Below are positions 6,533-13,057 of a stretch of DNA of 15,494 bases, piece after piece. The position numbers and the translations under genes were made by a program. Each line of letters begins with the position of its first letter. The first letter of the stretch is position 1. The notes under the pieces are model-generated. The model was not told the origin of the DNA. It worked only from the letters and a program-made list of their open reading frames with translations, and searched no databases. Source of the DNA: CAZYTO01 sp964650405 (lineage in GTDB: Bacteria > Acidobacteriota > Thermoanaerobaculia > Gp7-AA8); assembly GCA_964650405.1 (NCBI GenBank), contig CAZYTO010000127.1, forward strand, positions 1 to 15,494, written 5' to 3'.

Positions 6533-8403
6533 TCGGCCACGGTGAGCCGGTAACCCGACCAGGCGTCAGGCTCGATCTGCACGAGGAGATCCGCGCGGGT
6601 GCCGCGCTCGAGTCGCCGCGCAAGCGTCTTCGCTGACGGCCAGATGATGGCGGTGGCTTTCCCCGTGCCGTCCTCGAGAGCGAGCTCGGTGCAGTCGGTG
6701 GCGAAGGTGCGCGTGTTCTTCACCTCGGCATTGCGGATGATGAAGTACGGCTGCGGGTTGCCGGCCCCGAACGGCTGGAGCTGTTCGTGCGCGGCGACGA
6801 AATCGCCGTCGATCATGCCGAGGGTCAGCTCCCCTTCCGCCTCCGCCTCGTGCAGGAAGAGCGCTTCGTCGAGCCTCGCGAACTGCCCCTCCAGCCGTTC
6901 GCGCAGCGCGTCGAGATGCCGGCGCTCCAGCGAGAACCCGCACGCGAACTCGTGACCGCCGAAGTGCGTGAACAGATCCGCCGCCGCCTCGAGCTGCGCG
7001 TGCAGGTTGACCGTGGGGATGCTCCTCCCCGACCCCACGCAGCGCTCCCCGTCGATCGACATCACCAGCGCTGGGCGGTGGAACCGGTTCGCGAGCCGCC
7101 CCGCCACGAGACCGACCACGCCCTTGTGCCAACCCTCGCCGGCAGCGATGAGGATACGGTTGGGGATCGTGTTGCGAGGTGGCGAGGTTGCGGAGGAGGT
7201 TGCGGGGTTACGAGGTTGCGAGGTTGCGCGGTGCCGGACCTGATCCGAAACCTCGGAACCTCGCAACCTCGCAACCTCGTCTTCTACTACCTCGGAACCT
7301 CGCCACCCCGCAACCTCGTCTTCCGAAACCTCGCAACCTTGCAACCCCGTGACCTGCTCTTCCGCCTGCCGCAGCACCTCTTCTCCGATGGCTTGGCGCT
7401 CGGCGTTCATGCGGTCGAGCTCCGCGCAGAGGGGCCAGGCCTCTTCCTCGCTCGGGGCGGCGAAGAGCTCGATGGCCGTTTCGGCCGAGGAGAGGCGGCC
7501 GGCGGCGTTGATCCGCGGGCCGATCTTGAAGCCGACATCTACAGATCGTAGAGGCCGGCCCAGCATGCCCAGGCGCCGGATCAGGGCTCGCAGCCCGGGG
7601 TTGCGGGGGTTTTTCAGGCCGTTGAGACCGAGCCAGGCGATGGTCCGGTTCTCGCCGGTCAGCGGCGCCACGTCCGCCACCGTTCCGATGGCGGCGATCT
7701 TGAGCAGCGACTCGAGCTGGGTCTTCTTGTTGTTCCGCCGAATGAGCTCGCAGCAGAGCTTGAAGGCCACCCCCACGCCGGCCAGCTCCTTGAAGGGATA
7801 GGTACATCCCGGCTGCTTCGGATTCAGCACCGCCGCGGCACTCGGAAGCACGCCGGGCGGGAGGTGGTGGTCGGTGATGATGACGTCGATGCCGCGATCG
7901 ATGGCCCGGCGCACGGGGTCGATGCTGGTGATGCCGCAGTCCACCGTGATGACCAGCCGCACGTCGCGGGACGTCAACACCCGGTCGAGCACCTCGGTCT
8001 TCAGGCCGTAGCCGTCCACCAGCCGGTGCGGAACGACGTGCGCGGCATCGGCACCGAGGGAGCGGAGGACCGTCTGCAGCAGGACGATCGACGTCACACC
8101 GTCGACGTCGTAGTCGCCATAGATCAGGATCGTTTCATTGCCGGTCACAGCCCGCTCGATCCGCTCACACGCCGAGCGCATTCCGTGGATCCCGGCCGGA
8201 TCGTGCAGATCGCCCAGCTCCGGCGCCACGAAACGCCGGTATTCATCCTCGTTCGTCACCCCGCGCCGGACGAGCAGGCCGCGGATGACGTCATTCGCCA
8301 CGGGGATGTGCGGCGCGGCTTCGGGCGGCGGGGCGATGCGCCAGGCGTCATGGATCGCCGGTTGTCCGGCATCAGTGGTCGGTTCCCGGAGGGCAAGAGG
8401 CAC
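6508..8403 (-). CDS. recJ: Single-stranded-DNA-specific exonuclease RecJ
   Basis: A 631-residue DHH/DHHA1-family 5'-3' ssDNA exonuclease used in recombination and repair. The metal-binding motifs are all present: GDYDVDG (96-102), VDCG (154-157), ITDHH (176-180), ADVAPL (243-248), RINAAGRL (297-304), and in DHHA1 GEGWHKGVVG (422-431), SGRS (458-461) and GGHEFACGFS (482-491). The OB-like C-terminal domain ends with ADLLVQIEPDAWSGYRLTV. Residues 351-415, between the catalytic core and DHHA1, are a low-complexity insertion (repeated xxGxEVxEDEVA, then Ser/Pro/Arg-rich) encoded by an octamer hairpin repeat. It keeps the frame open. The start is the GTG at 8403: the frame closes 10 codons upstream and no ATG precedes motif I in the expected region. 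It follows accA by 125 bp. The last residues are also repeat-derived. Confidence 0.95.
   Translation of the reverse strand: MPLALREPTTDAGQPAIHDAWRIAPPPEAAPHIPVANDVIRGLLVRRGVTNEDEYRRFVAPELGDLHDPAGIHGMRSACERIERAVTGNETILIYGDYDVDGVTSIVLLQTVLRSLGADAAHVVPHRLVDGYGLKTEVLDRVLTSRDVRLVITVDCGITSIDPVRRAIDRGIDVIITDHHLPPGVLPSAAAVLNPKQPGCTYPFKELAGVGVAFKLCCELIRRNNKKTQLESLLKIAAIGTVADVAPLTGENRTIAWLGLNGLKNPRNPGLRALIRRLGMLGRPLRSVDVGFKIGPRINAAGRLSSAETAIELFAAPSEEEAWPLCAELDRMNAERQAIGEEVLRQAEEQVTGLQGCEVSEDEVAGWRGSEVVEDEVARLRGSEVSDQVRHRATSQPRNPATSSATSPPRNTIPNRILIAAGEGWHKGVVGLVAGRLANRFHRPALVMSIDGERCVGSGRSIPTVNLHAQLEAAADLFTHFGGHEFACGFSLERRHLDALRERLEGQFARLDEALFLHEAEAEGELTLGMIDGDFVAAHEQLQPFGAGNPQPYFIIRNAEVKNTRTFATDCTELALEDGTGKATAIIWPSAKTLARRLERGTRADLLVQIEPDAWSGYRLTVADARDASGE
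7171..7354. repeat. Octamer inverted repeat inside recJ (TTGCGAGG / CAACCTCG)
   Basis: The left arm (7171-7230) is a run of GCGAGGTT-type octamers, the centre is GTGCCGGACCTGATCCG (7231-7247), and the right arm (7248-7345) is CCTCGGAA and CTCGCAAC-type octamers. The two arms are complementary over much of their length and could fold into an imperfect hairpin of 60 bp or more. The length keeps the recJ frame, giving residues 351-415 of the protein, which have no counterpart in usual RecJ. The word pair TGATCC and CGGAACCT in the centre and right arm also occurs in the 5206-5455 element. Confidence 0.85.
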
Positions 8404-8436
8404 AGGGAATGGTACGACGAAGGCGCCGCCACTCTA

Positions 8437-8465
8437 CCTATCGTGGAAAACTTGACGCCACGCAA
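8437..8465 (-). promoter_or_regulatory. Weak candidate promoter for recJ
   Basis: On the minus strand TTGCGT (8465-8460) and GATAGG (8442-8437) are separated by 17 bp, with the -10-like box 33 bp upstream of the recJ GTG. Both boxes match the sigma-70 consensus only partly. The rest of the 125-bp accA-recJ gap shows no hairpin or repeat. recJ may instead be read through from accA. Confidence 0.18.
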
Positions 8466-8528
8466 ACGTATCGTTTCTCACCGGAAAGTCGCGAAAGTGA
8501 CATCGCCGGAGGACAGACCGCGCGGAGG

Positions 8529-9476
8529 CTACGCGCCCTTCTCGAACACACCCATCTTCCGGAACTTCCTGAACCGCTCTTCCGGAAACTGGTCGGCCTT
8601 GAGCTTCATCAGCTCTTTGAGGGCCTTCTCCAGGTGGGGGCCGAGGATCTCGGCGGCGCGGGCGGGATCGGCGTGGGCGCCGCCCGGCGGCTCGGGGATG
8701 ATCTCGTCGATGATGCCGAAGCGCTTGAGGTCCTGCGCGGTGATCTTCATCGCCGCCGCCGCCTCGGCGGCGTTGGACGAGCTCTTCCAGAGGATGGCTG
8801 CGCAGCCTTCGGGAGAGATGACCGAGTAGACGGCGTGTTCCAGCATCAGGACGCGGTCGCCCACGCCGAGAGCCAGCGCGCCGCCGCTCCCCCCCTCCCC
8901 GATCACCGTCACGATCACCGGCACGCGCAGCGCCGCCATCTCCCGCAGGTTCACGGCGATCGCTTCCGCCTGCCCCCGCTCCTCGGCGCCGACGCCCGGA
9001 TAGGCTCCCTGCGTGTCGACGAAAGTGAAGATCGGCAGGCCGAACTTTTCGGCCAGCTTCATGATCCGCAACGCCTTGCGGAACCCCTCCGGGCGCGGTT
9101 GCCCGAAGTTGCGGTAGATCTTCTCTTTCGTATTGCGGCCCTTCTGGTGGCCGATCACGGCGCAGGCCTGCCCGTGGAACCGGGCGAACCCGGCCACGAT
9201 GGCCGGATCGTCGGAGAATTTGCGGTCGCCGTGAACTTCACTCCACTCTTCGAAGAGGGAGGCGATGAAATCGAGGGTGTAGGGGCGCTGCGGATGCCGT
9301 GCGACGAGCGTTTTCTGCCACGGCGTCAACCGTGCGTAAATTTCCTGCGCGACTTTGGTAAGCTTCGCCTGGAGCTCATCGATCTGCGCGGCATCCGCAT
9401 CCGCAGCGGTGGCCTCCTCGATCTGGCGCCGGAGCCGGAGGATCGGCTCCTCGAATTGCGTCGGATCGGAACTCAT
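8529..9476 (-). CDS. accA: Acetyl-CoA carboxylase carboxyltransferase subunit alpha
   Basis: A 315-residue protein, close to the usual 317-320 of AccA. With AccD it transfers the carboxyl group from carboxybiotin to acetyl-CoA, giving malonyl-CoA for fatty acid synthesis in the cytoplasm. Visible motifs are the N-terminal helical region (1-50), ARHPQRPYTLDFI (59-71), VIGHQKGR (107-114), FVDTQGAYPG (152-161), the oxyanion-site glycine run GEGGSGGALALG (193-204) and SPEGCAAILWK (221-231). The frame stays open far upstream to 10310, but that part is antisense to the plus-strand ORF and does not resemble AccA. MSSDPTQFEEPI at 9476 fits the family start. accD is not in the window. recJ follows. 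The start codon is only 18 bp from that of the divergent plus-strand ORF. Confidence 0.97.
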   Translation of the reverse strand: MSSDPTQFEEPILRLRRQIEEATAADADAAQIDELQAKLTKVAQEIYARLTPWQKTLVARHPQRPYTLDFIASLFEEWSEVHGDRKFSDDPAIVAGFARFHGQACAVIGHQKGRNTKEKIYRNFGQPRPEGFRKALRIMKLAEKFGLPIFTFVDTQGAYPGVGAEERGQAEAIAVNLREMAALRVPVIVTVIGEGGSGGALALGVGDRVLMLEHAVYSVISPEGCAAILWKSSSNAAEAAAAMKITAQDLKRFGIIDEIIPEPPGGAHADPARAAEILGPHLEKALKELMKLKADQFPEERFRKFRKMGVFEKGA

Positions 9477-9494
9477 GGTGCGTGACCCTAACAG

Positions 9495-10088
9495 ATGAAC
9501 AGCATGCTCGCAACTGAGACCACGGGCGACGCCGGCGGTGACGCTCCGGTCGTTTCCACCCCTCTGCCCGCCGCCGCATTGCCGCTGGAAACGCAGGCCC
9601 AGAACGAACATATGCGGCACATTCCGGCCGCCGACTGGATGGTGCGGAAGGTCGACGGCGACGCCCGCCGCCGCGTGGAATTGCTGCTGGACGTGCTCCG
9701 CGCGCTGCCGTCCGACGATGCGCGGCACGCCGATCTGGAAGGTCCGCTGCGCACCCTCTGCCGCAGCATCGACAAGCTCGCCGAGGCAGCGCGCCATGGC
9801 CGCAACAACCACGCCCCGAACGAGATCGCCGCACACCTGCGCTGGTCGCTGGAGCATGCCGTGGCCAACCTGCGCGGCATCGACGCCGAGACGTTCGGCC
9901 GCCGCGCACCGTTCCACCACTTCGACCGGTCTCGCGCCGAGGCGGTGTACGGAGCGCTCCTGTGCGTCTTCGCCGCGCTCGACCGCGCCGCCGGCGCCGC
10001 AAGGGCCATCGACCCTGCCCTCGACGAGCGCCTCTTCGCCCACCTCGTGCAGCTCGAGACGCCCATGCGGCAGGAGCCGATGGCGTAA
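9495..10088 (+). CDS. Hypothetical protein, Arg/His-rich helical
   Basis: The only plus-strand gene I accept, 197 residues, of no recognised family. Codon third positions are strongly G/C throughout, as in the neighbouring genes. The first 35 residues are low-complexity (Ala, Pro, Thr, Gly). The rest (about 40-195) looks alpha-helical and charged, with segments such as RRRVELLLDVLRALPSDDAR and EIAAHLRWSLEHAVANLRGI, and several His residues. There is no signal peptide or transmembrane segment. The start may be 9495, 9504 or 9612; none has a good Shine-Dalgarno. It diverges from accA with 18 bp between start codons, so its promoter must overlap accA. Its stop faces the stop of the next minus-strand gene across a heptamer hairpin. 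Function unknown. Confidence 0.7.
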   Translation: MNSMLATETTGDAGGDAPVVSTPLPAAALPLETQAQNEHMRHIPAADWMVRKVDGDARRRVELLLDVLRALPSDDARHADLEGPLRTLCRSIDKLAEAARHGRNNHAPNEIAAHLRWSLEHAVANLRGIDAETFGRRAPFHHFDRSRAEAVYGALLCVFAALDRAAGAARAIDPALDERLFAHLVQLETPMRQEPMA

Positions 10089-10137
10089 GGCGGAGGGCGG
10101 AAGGCAGAGATCCTTACCTCTGATCTGCCTTCTGACA
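10089..10137. terminator. Heptamer hairpin between convergent genes, possible bidirectional terminator
   Basis: Directly after the TAA at 10086-10088 the DNA reads in sevens GGCGGAG, GGCGGAA, GGCAGAG, ATCCTTA, CCTCTGA, TCTGCCT, TCTGACA. GAAGGCAGA (10100-10108) pairs perfectly with TCTGCCTTC (10124-10132) around a 15-nt loop. Position between two converging stop codons (10088 and 10139) suits a terminator, but no T-run follows on either strand. The build, with a G-rich heptamer arm first and a C-rich arm second, is that of the other repeats in the window. Confidence 0.5.
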
Positions 10138-10138
10138 C

Positions 10139-11446
10139 CTACCGGGCCACGGTCGCGAGCCCGCACGACGGATTCACCGTGGCGCGCAAAGCATGGATCA
10201 GATCGGTGTCGAGCCAGACGACGCGCTGCCCCTCGAGCTCCTTTTTCAGCGCGGTGGCGGCGCTGCGCAGTTTTTCGGGGTTCGAAACGTCGACTACGCC
10301 GTATCCCCACGCCTCCGTGATCTGGGGCTGGTCGCCTGCGAGCGACCAGACATAGAACGGGACACCGATGCTGGCCAAGTAGTGGCGGACGTTGCCGGCG
10401 CTGTAGCGGCTCTCGTCCCGGTTATGGCCGAGGACCAGAACGACGGCCCGCCGTCGGGCACCGGCCATGGCCTGGACGCCTGCAACTGCCGCGGCATCGG
10501 CAAACTGCCGTTTGGGGTAGGAGTAATTCCGCTTCGGTTCGTGGGACGAGATGAGGTGCCAGAGCAGCCCGCCGTCGCGCTCACCGAAATCGCCGCTGAA
10601 CGGGAACAGAACAGAGGTCGGCCGGTCCGCCGCCACGACCTGATCGCCGACAGGCCACAGCAGTCGGATCCGCGTGTCGGCGTCCAGAGTGGCTGTGCGC
10701 TTCATGACGTTCCGATCGAGGAGGGTGGTCCTGGCAGTGGTCGGAACGAGTGCCAGCATCCCGTCGGTCGGACTCGGATCCCGCACGACGATGACGAAGC
10801 CAGGAGTCTTCTCGATTGCCTGGGCGCGCACCGGCTTGCCGTTGACGAGGAAGCAGCCGTCCAGCGTTTCCCGTACGTTTCCACTCTCGCGGACGAGCGT
10901 CGCGGTGAGCTCCGCGCCCGCGCTCTCGGGCAATGTGCCGCCGAAAACCATCTCCGGCCGGGACAGACCGTCCTGAAATTGCACCTCGGCGGAGAGCAGG
11001 TGCGGCACGGCCAGGTCGAGCTTCGGAAATATGGCCCGGTTCCCCGCGAGGGTGAGGGACTTGTCGTCGAGCTTGAGCGTCACTGTTCGCGGCTCCTCGT
11101 TGGTGAGGTGGCGCCATTTCACGCTGGCGGCGAACGGCGCACCGCCGGCGTCATGCTCGAGGACGATGGAGGCCTCCGCCACCGGACGCGGAAGATTGAT
11201 GCTCTGTGTCGCTCGCCCCAGCTCGGCCCCGGCCCCGTCGAGGCCGATGGCGACGAGCTCCTGCGGCTGCAGCGTCGCTCCGAAATCGATGGTCGTCCGC
11301 CACGGCGGCGCCGTGAGCAACGCCACCATGCGGCCATCGAGCTCGAATCGGATCGCCACGACACCCGGGTCGGCCTCGACCACGATCGGTTGCCGGCCGG
11401 TAACGAGGCCAAGGTAGAGGGTGATAAAGACGATGTGGGCAGTCAT
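10139..11446 (-). CDS. Exported protein of unknown function, paralogue 2
   Basis: A 435-residue protein with a short hydrophobic N terminus (AHIVFITLYLGLVTG, residues 3-17), probably a signal peptide or anchor, so it should act outside the cytoplasm. An Ig-like N-terminal segment contains LDGRMVALLTAPPWRTTIDFG and ELGRATQSINLPR. The C-terminal part carries FADAAAVAGVQAMAGARRRAVVLVLGHNRDESRY and HYLASIGVPFYVWSLAG, which resembles the second half of a von Willebrand A-like fold, but no DxSxS metal site is seen. It has exactly two cysteines (in LDGCFLVNG and NPSCGL), both kept in the neighbouring paralogue. The ATG at 11446 was preferred to a GTG at 11455 because the paralogue starts with the same HIVF segment. 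It lies 100 bp after the paralogue's stop. I do not know its function. Its style recalls acidobacterial secreted proteins. Confidence 0.82.
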   Translation of the reverse strand: MTAHIVFITLYLGLVTGRQPIVVEADPGVVAIRFELDGRMVALLTAPPWRTTIDFGATLQPQELVAIGLDGAGAELGRATQSINLPRPVAEASIVLEHDAGGAPFAASVKWRHLTNEEPRTVTLKLDDKSLTLAGNRAIFPKLDLAVPHLLSAEVQFQDGLSRPEMVFGGTLPESAGAELTATLVRESGNVRETLDGCFLVNGKPVRAQAIEKTPGFVIVVRDPSPTDGMLALVPTTARTTLLDRNVMKRTATLDADTRIRLLWPVGDQVVAADRPTSVLFPFSGDFGERDGGLLWHLISSHEPKRNYSYPKRQFADAAAVAGVQAMAGARRRAVVLVLGHNRDESRYSAGNVRHYLASIGVPFYVWSLAGDQPQITEAWGYGVVDVSNPEKLRSAATALKKELEGQRVVWLDTDLIHALRATVNPSCGLATVAR

Positions 11447-11478
11447 GACTCGCACCGACGGTTCATTCTAGAGCGCAG

Positions 11479-11551
11479 GGGGCGAGCAGGAGACGGCGAG
11501 CGGCGCGCCGAGGAAGACGCGGGAGTGGTCTCTTCCCGCTCGCCGCTTACC
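11479..11551. repeat. Heptamer inverted repeat between paralogues (GGCGAGC / GCTCGCC)
   Basis: The left arm reads GGCGAGC (11481-11487), AGGAGAC, GGCGAGC (11495-11501), GGCGCGC in steps of seven. The right arm has TCTTCCC, GCTCGCC (11538-11544), GCTTACC. The arms are complementary over GGCGAGC / GCTCGCC. The element fills the gap between the two paralogous genes, and its right arm overlaps the stop of the upstream one (11547-11549). It shares the words GTCTC and CCCGCTCGCC with 6481-6529 and 5454-5502. Confidence 0.6.
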
Positions 11552-12839
11552 GTTCCCCGTTGTTCGCCAGCATCTTCAGGCCGCACGACGGTTTGACGCT
11601 GGCGTGCAGCGCGCGGATCGGATCGGCCACCAGCCACGCGATGCGCTGCGTTTCCAGTTCCTGGCGCACGGCGGCGGTGGCCTTGATCAGCTTGTCGGAA
11701 CGGGAAATGTCGACGATCGGTCCCCACGCTTTCTCGAGGTCCGGCTGCCGCCCGATCGCCGACCAGACGAAGAGTGGCACTCCGATGCTGGCCAGGTAGC
11801 GGCGCGCCACTGCGGGCGGATACCGGCTGTGATCGGCCGTACCGTCCAGCACGACGATGACGGCCCGCCGCCGCCCGCCGTCCGCGGCCTGAACTCCCGC
11901 TACGGCCGCGGCGTCGGCAAAGCGCAGGACGTCCGTCGCGTCGCGCCCGCCGTGGCCCACCAGGACGAGGTGACTCAACATCCCGCCACTCTGCGCATCG
12001 AAATCGCCGCTGTAGGAGAAGAGCTGCGAGGTCGGTAAATCGGTGCCTGTGTAATCCGCCACCAGCGGCCAGAGGAGCCGGACGCTCGTTCCGGCATCCA
12101 CCGGCGCCATTCCGTGCGACGAGCGGTCGGCGACGGCCGCGCGCACCGACGGATCCTGGCCCATGGCCAGGAGCGCGAGACGCGGGTTGGGGTTGCGGAC
12201 GACGATGAGCAGCGCCCCCGGCTTCTCCACTGCCCGGGCCTGAAGCGCGTCGCCGGCCACCGTGAAACAGTCCTCGAACGACGGCGCGGCGCTGCCGGCC
12301 AGCCGCACCGCCGTCGGCGTCAGTTCGGTGCCGGTGGTGTCCGCAAGCGTGCCGCCGATGACGCGCTCGGCGCGCGCATTGCCCGTCGGAAACTCCACCA
12401 TGGCGGCGAGCACGTGTGGCGTGGCCATGTCGACCTTCGGCAGACTGGCCCGGTATTCGTTCATCGGGAGGCTCTTGTCGTCGAGACGGAGCGACGCATG
12501 CCTCGGCTTCTCGTTCATCCGATGCCGCCAGTGGACGTCCACCGTCGTCCCCTCCACGGAAATGTCGGCCTCGGCGATCGGCCGGGGAATGTTGATCGCC
12601 TGGGTGGCCCGCGCCACTTCGTTCCCATCCTTGTCGTACCCGACCGCAACCAGCTCCTCGGGAACGAGCCCGCTGCCGAAATCTACCGTGGCCCGCCACG
12701 GCGGCGACGTCAGCGTCGCCACCGGCCGGCCGTCGAGCGTCATGCGCATCAACGCCACGGCCGGCTCCACACGCAACTCCACCGGCTGCCGCCCCGACAC
12801 GAGCCCGAGGTACAGCGTGAGGAAGACGATGTGACCCAT
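11547..12839 (-). CDS. Exported protein of unknown function, paralogue 1
   Basis: A 430-residue protein clearly homologous end to end with the next gene. Shared landmarks are the N-terminal HIVFLTLYLGLVSGRQPV (3-20, likely signal peptide or anchor), LDGRPVATLTSPPWRATVDFG (35-55), INIPRP (82-87), DDKSLPM (120-126), FSYSGDF (274-280), FADAAAVAGVQA (307-318), the block RRRAVIVVLDGTADHSRY (323-340), YLASIGVPLFVWS (348-360) and the C-terminal KPSCGL (416-421). Cys191 and Cys419 are the only cysteines and match those of the paralogue, which suggests one disulfide bond outside the cytoplasm. The region 307-365 looks like half of a von Willebrand A-type fold, without its metal-site motif. The TAA stop lies inside a heptamer repeat. 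Function unknown; a surface or periplasmic binding role would be a guess. Confidence 0.84.
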   Translation of the reverse strand: MGHIVFLTLYLGLVSGRQPVELRVEPAVALMRMTLDGRPVATLTSPPWRATVDFGSGLVPEELVAVGYDKDGNEVARATQAINIPRPIAEADISVEGTTVDVHWRHRMNEKPRHASLRLDDKSLPMNEYRASLPKVDMATPHVLAAMVEFPTGNARAERVIGGTLADTTGTELTPTAVRLAGSAAPSFEDCFTVAGDALQARAVEKPGALLIVVRNPNPRLALLAMGQDPSVRAAVADRSSHGMAPVDAGTSVRLLWPLVADYTGTDLPTSQLFSYSGDFDAQSGGMLSHLVLVGHGGRDATDVLRFADAAAVAGVQAADGGRRRAVIVVLDGTADHSRYPPAVARRYLASIGVPLFVWSAIGRQPDLEKAWGPIVDISRSDKLIKATAAVRQELETQRIAWLVADPIRALHASVKPSCGLKMLANNGER

Positions 12840-12933
12840 CCCCGCGAGTGTACGGCGACGCCCCAGCCCCGGCGTTACGGGGCTGCGACAGTTGGGGACC
12901 GACCCAGCTTTGCACTTGAATATCGGTCTCGAG

Positions 12934-13014
12934 CAAGGCTGAAAGGCTGGAAGGCTGGAAGGAAACCCCGCGCTGCCTCTGGCCCTTTCAGCCTTTCAGC
13001 CTTCCAGCCTTTGT
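12934..13014. repeat. Octamer inverted repeat, copy 2 (AGGCTGRA / TTTCAGCC)
   Basis: The left arm AAGGCTGAAAGGCTGGA continues to AAGG (12935-12962) as AGGCTGAA/AGGCTGGA octamers. The right arm (12984-13013) is TTTCAGCC, TTTCAGCC, TTCCAGCC. The arms can pair over about 28 bp around a loop with GCGCTGCCTCTGG. It lies downstream of the S9 peptidase stop (13058). The core from GCTGCCTCTGG onward is identical over 27 bp to copy 1 at 22-48, in the same orientation, and both copies sit just past the 3' end of a minus-strand gene. Confidence 0.8.
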
Positions 13015-13057
13015 GATCAGGCTCCAACCCGACTCTAGGTGCAAAGCCGGCCGACCC

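Noticed and set aside
7171..7354. Frameshift or pseudogenisation of recJ by the repeat
   Set aside because: The frame is open through the repeat and all downstream DHHA1 motifs are intact.
9477..10310. Upstream extension of accA to 10310
   Set aside because: AccA from 9476 already has the full family length, and the extension is antisense to a better plus-strand ORF and to part of the next gene.
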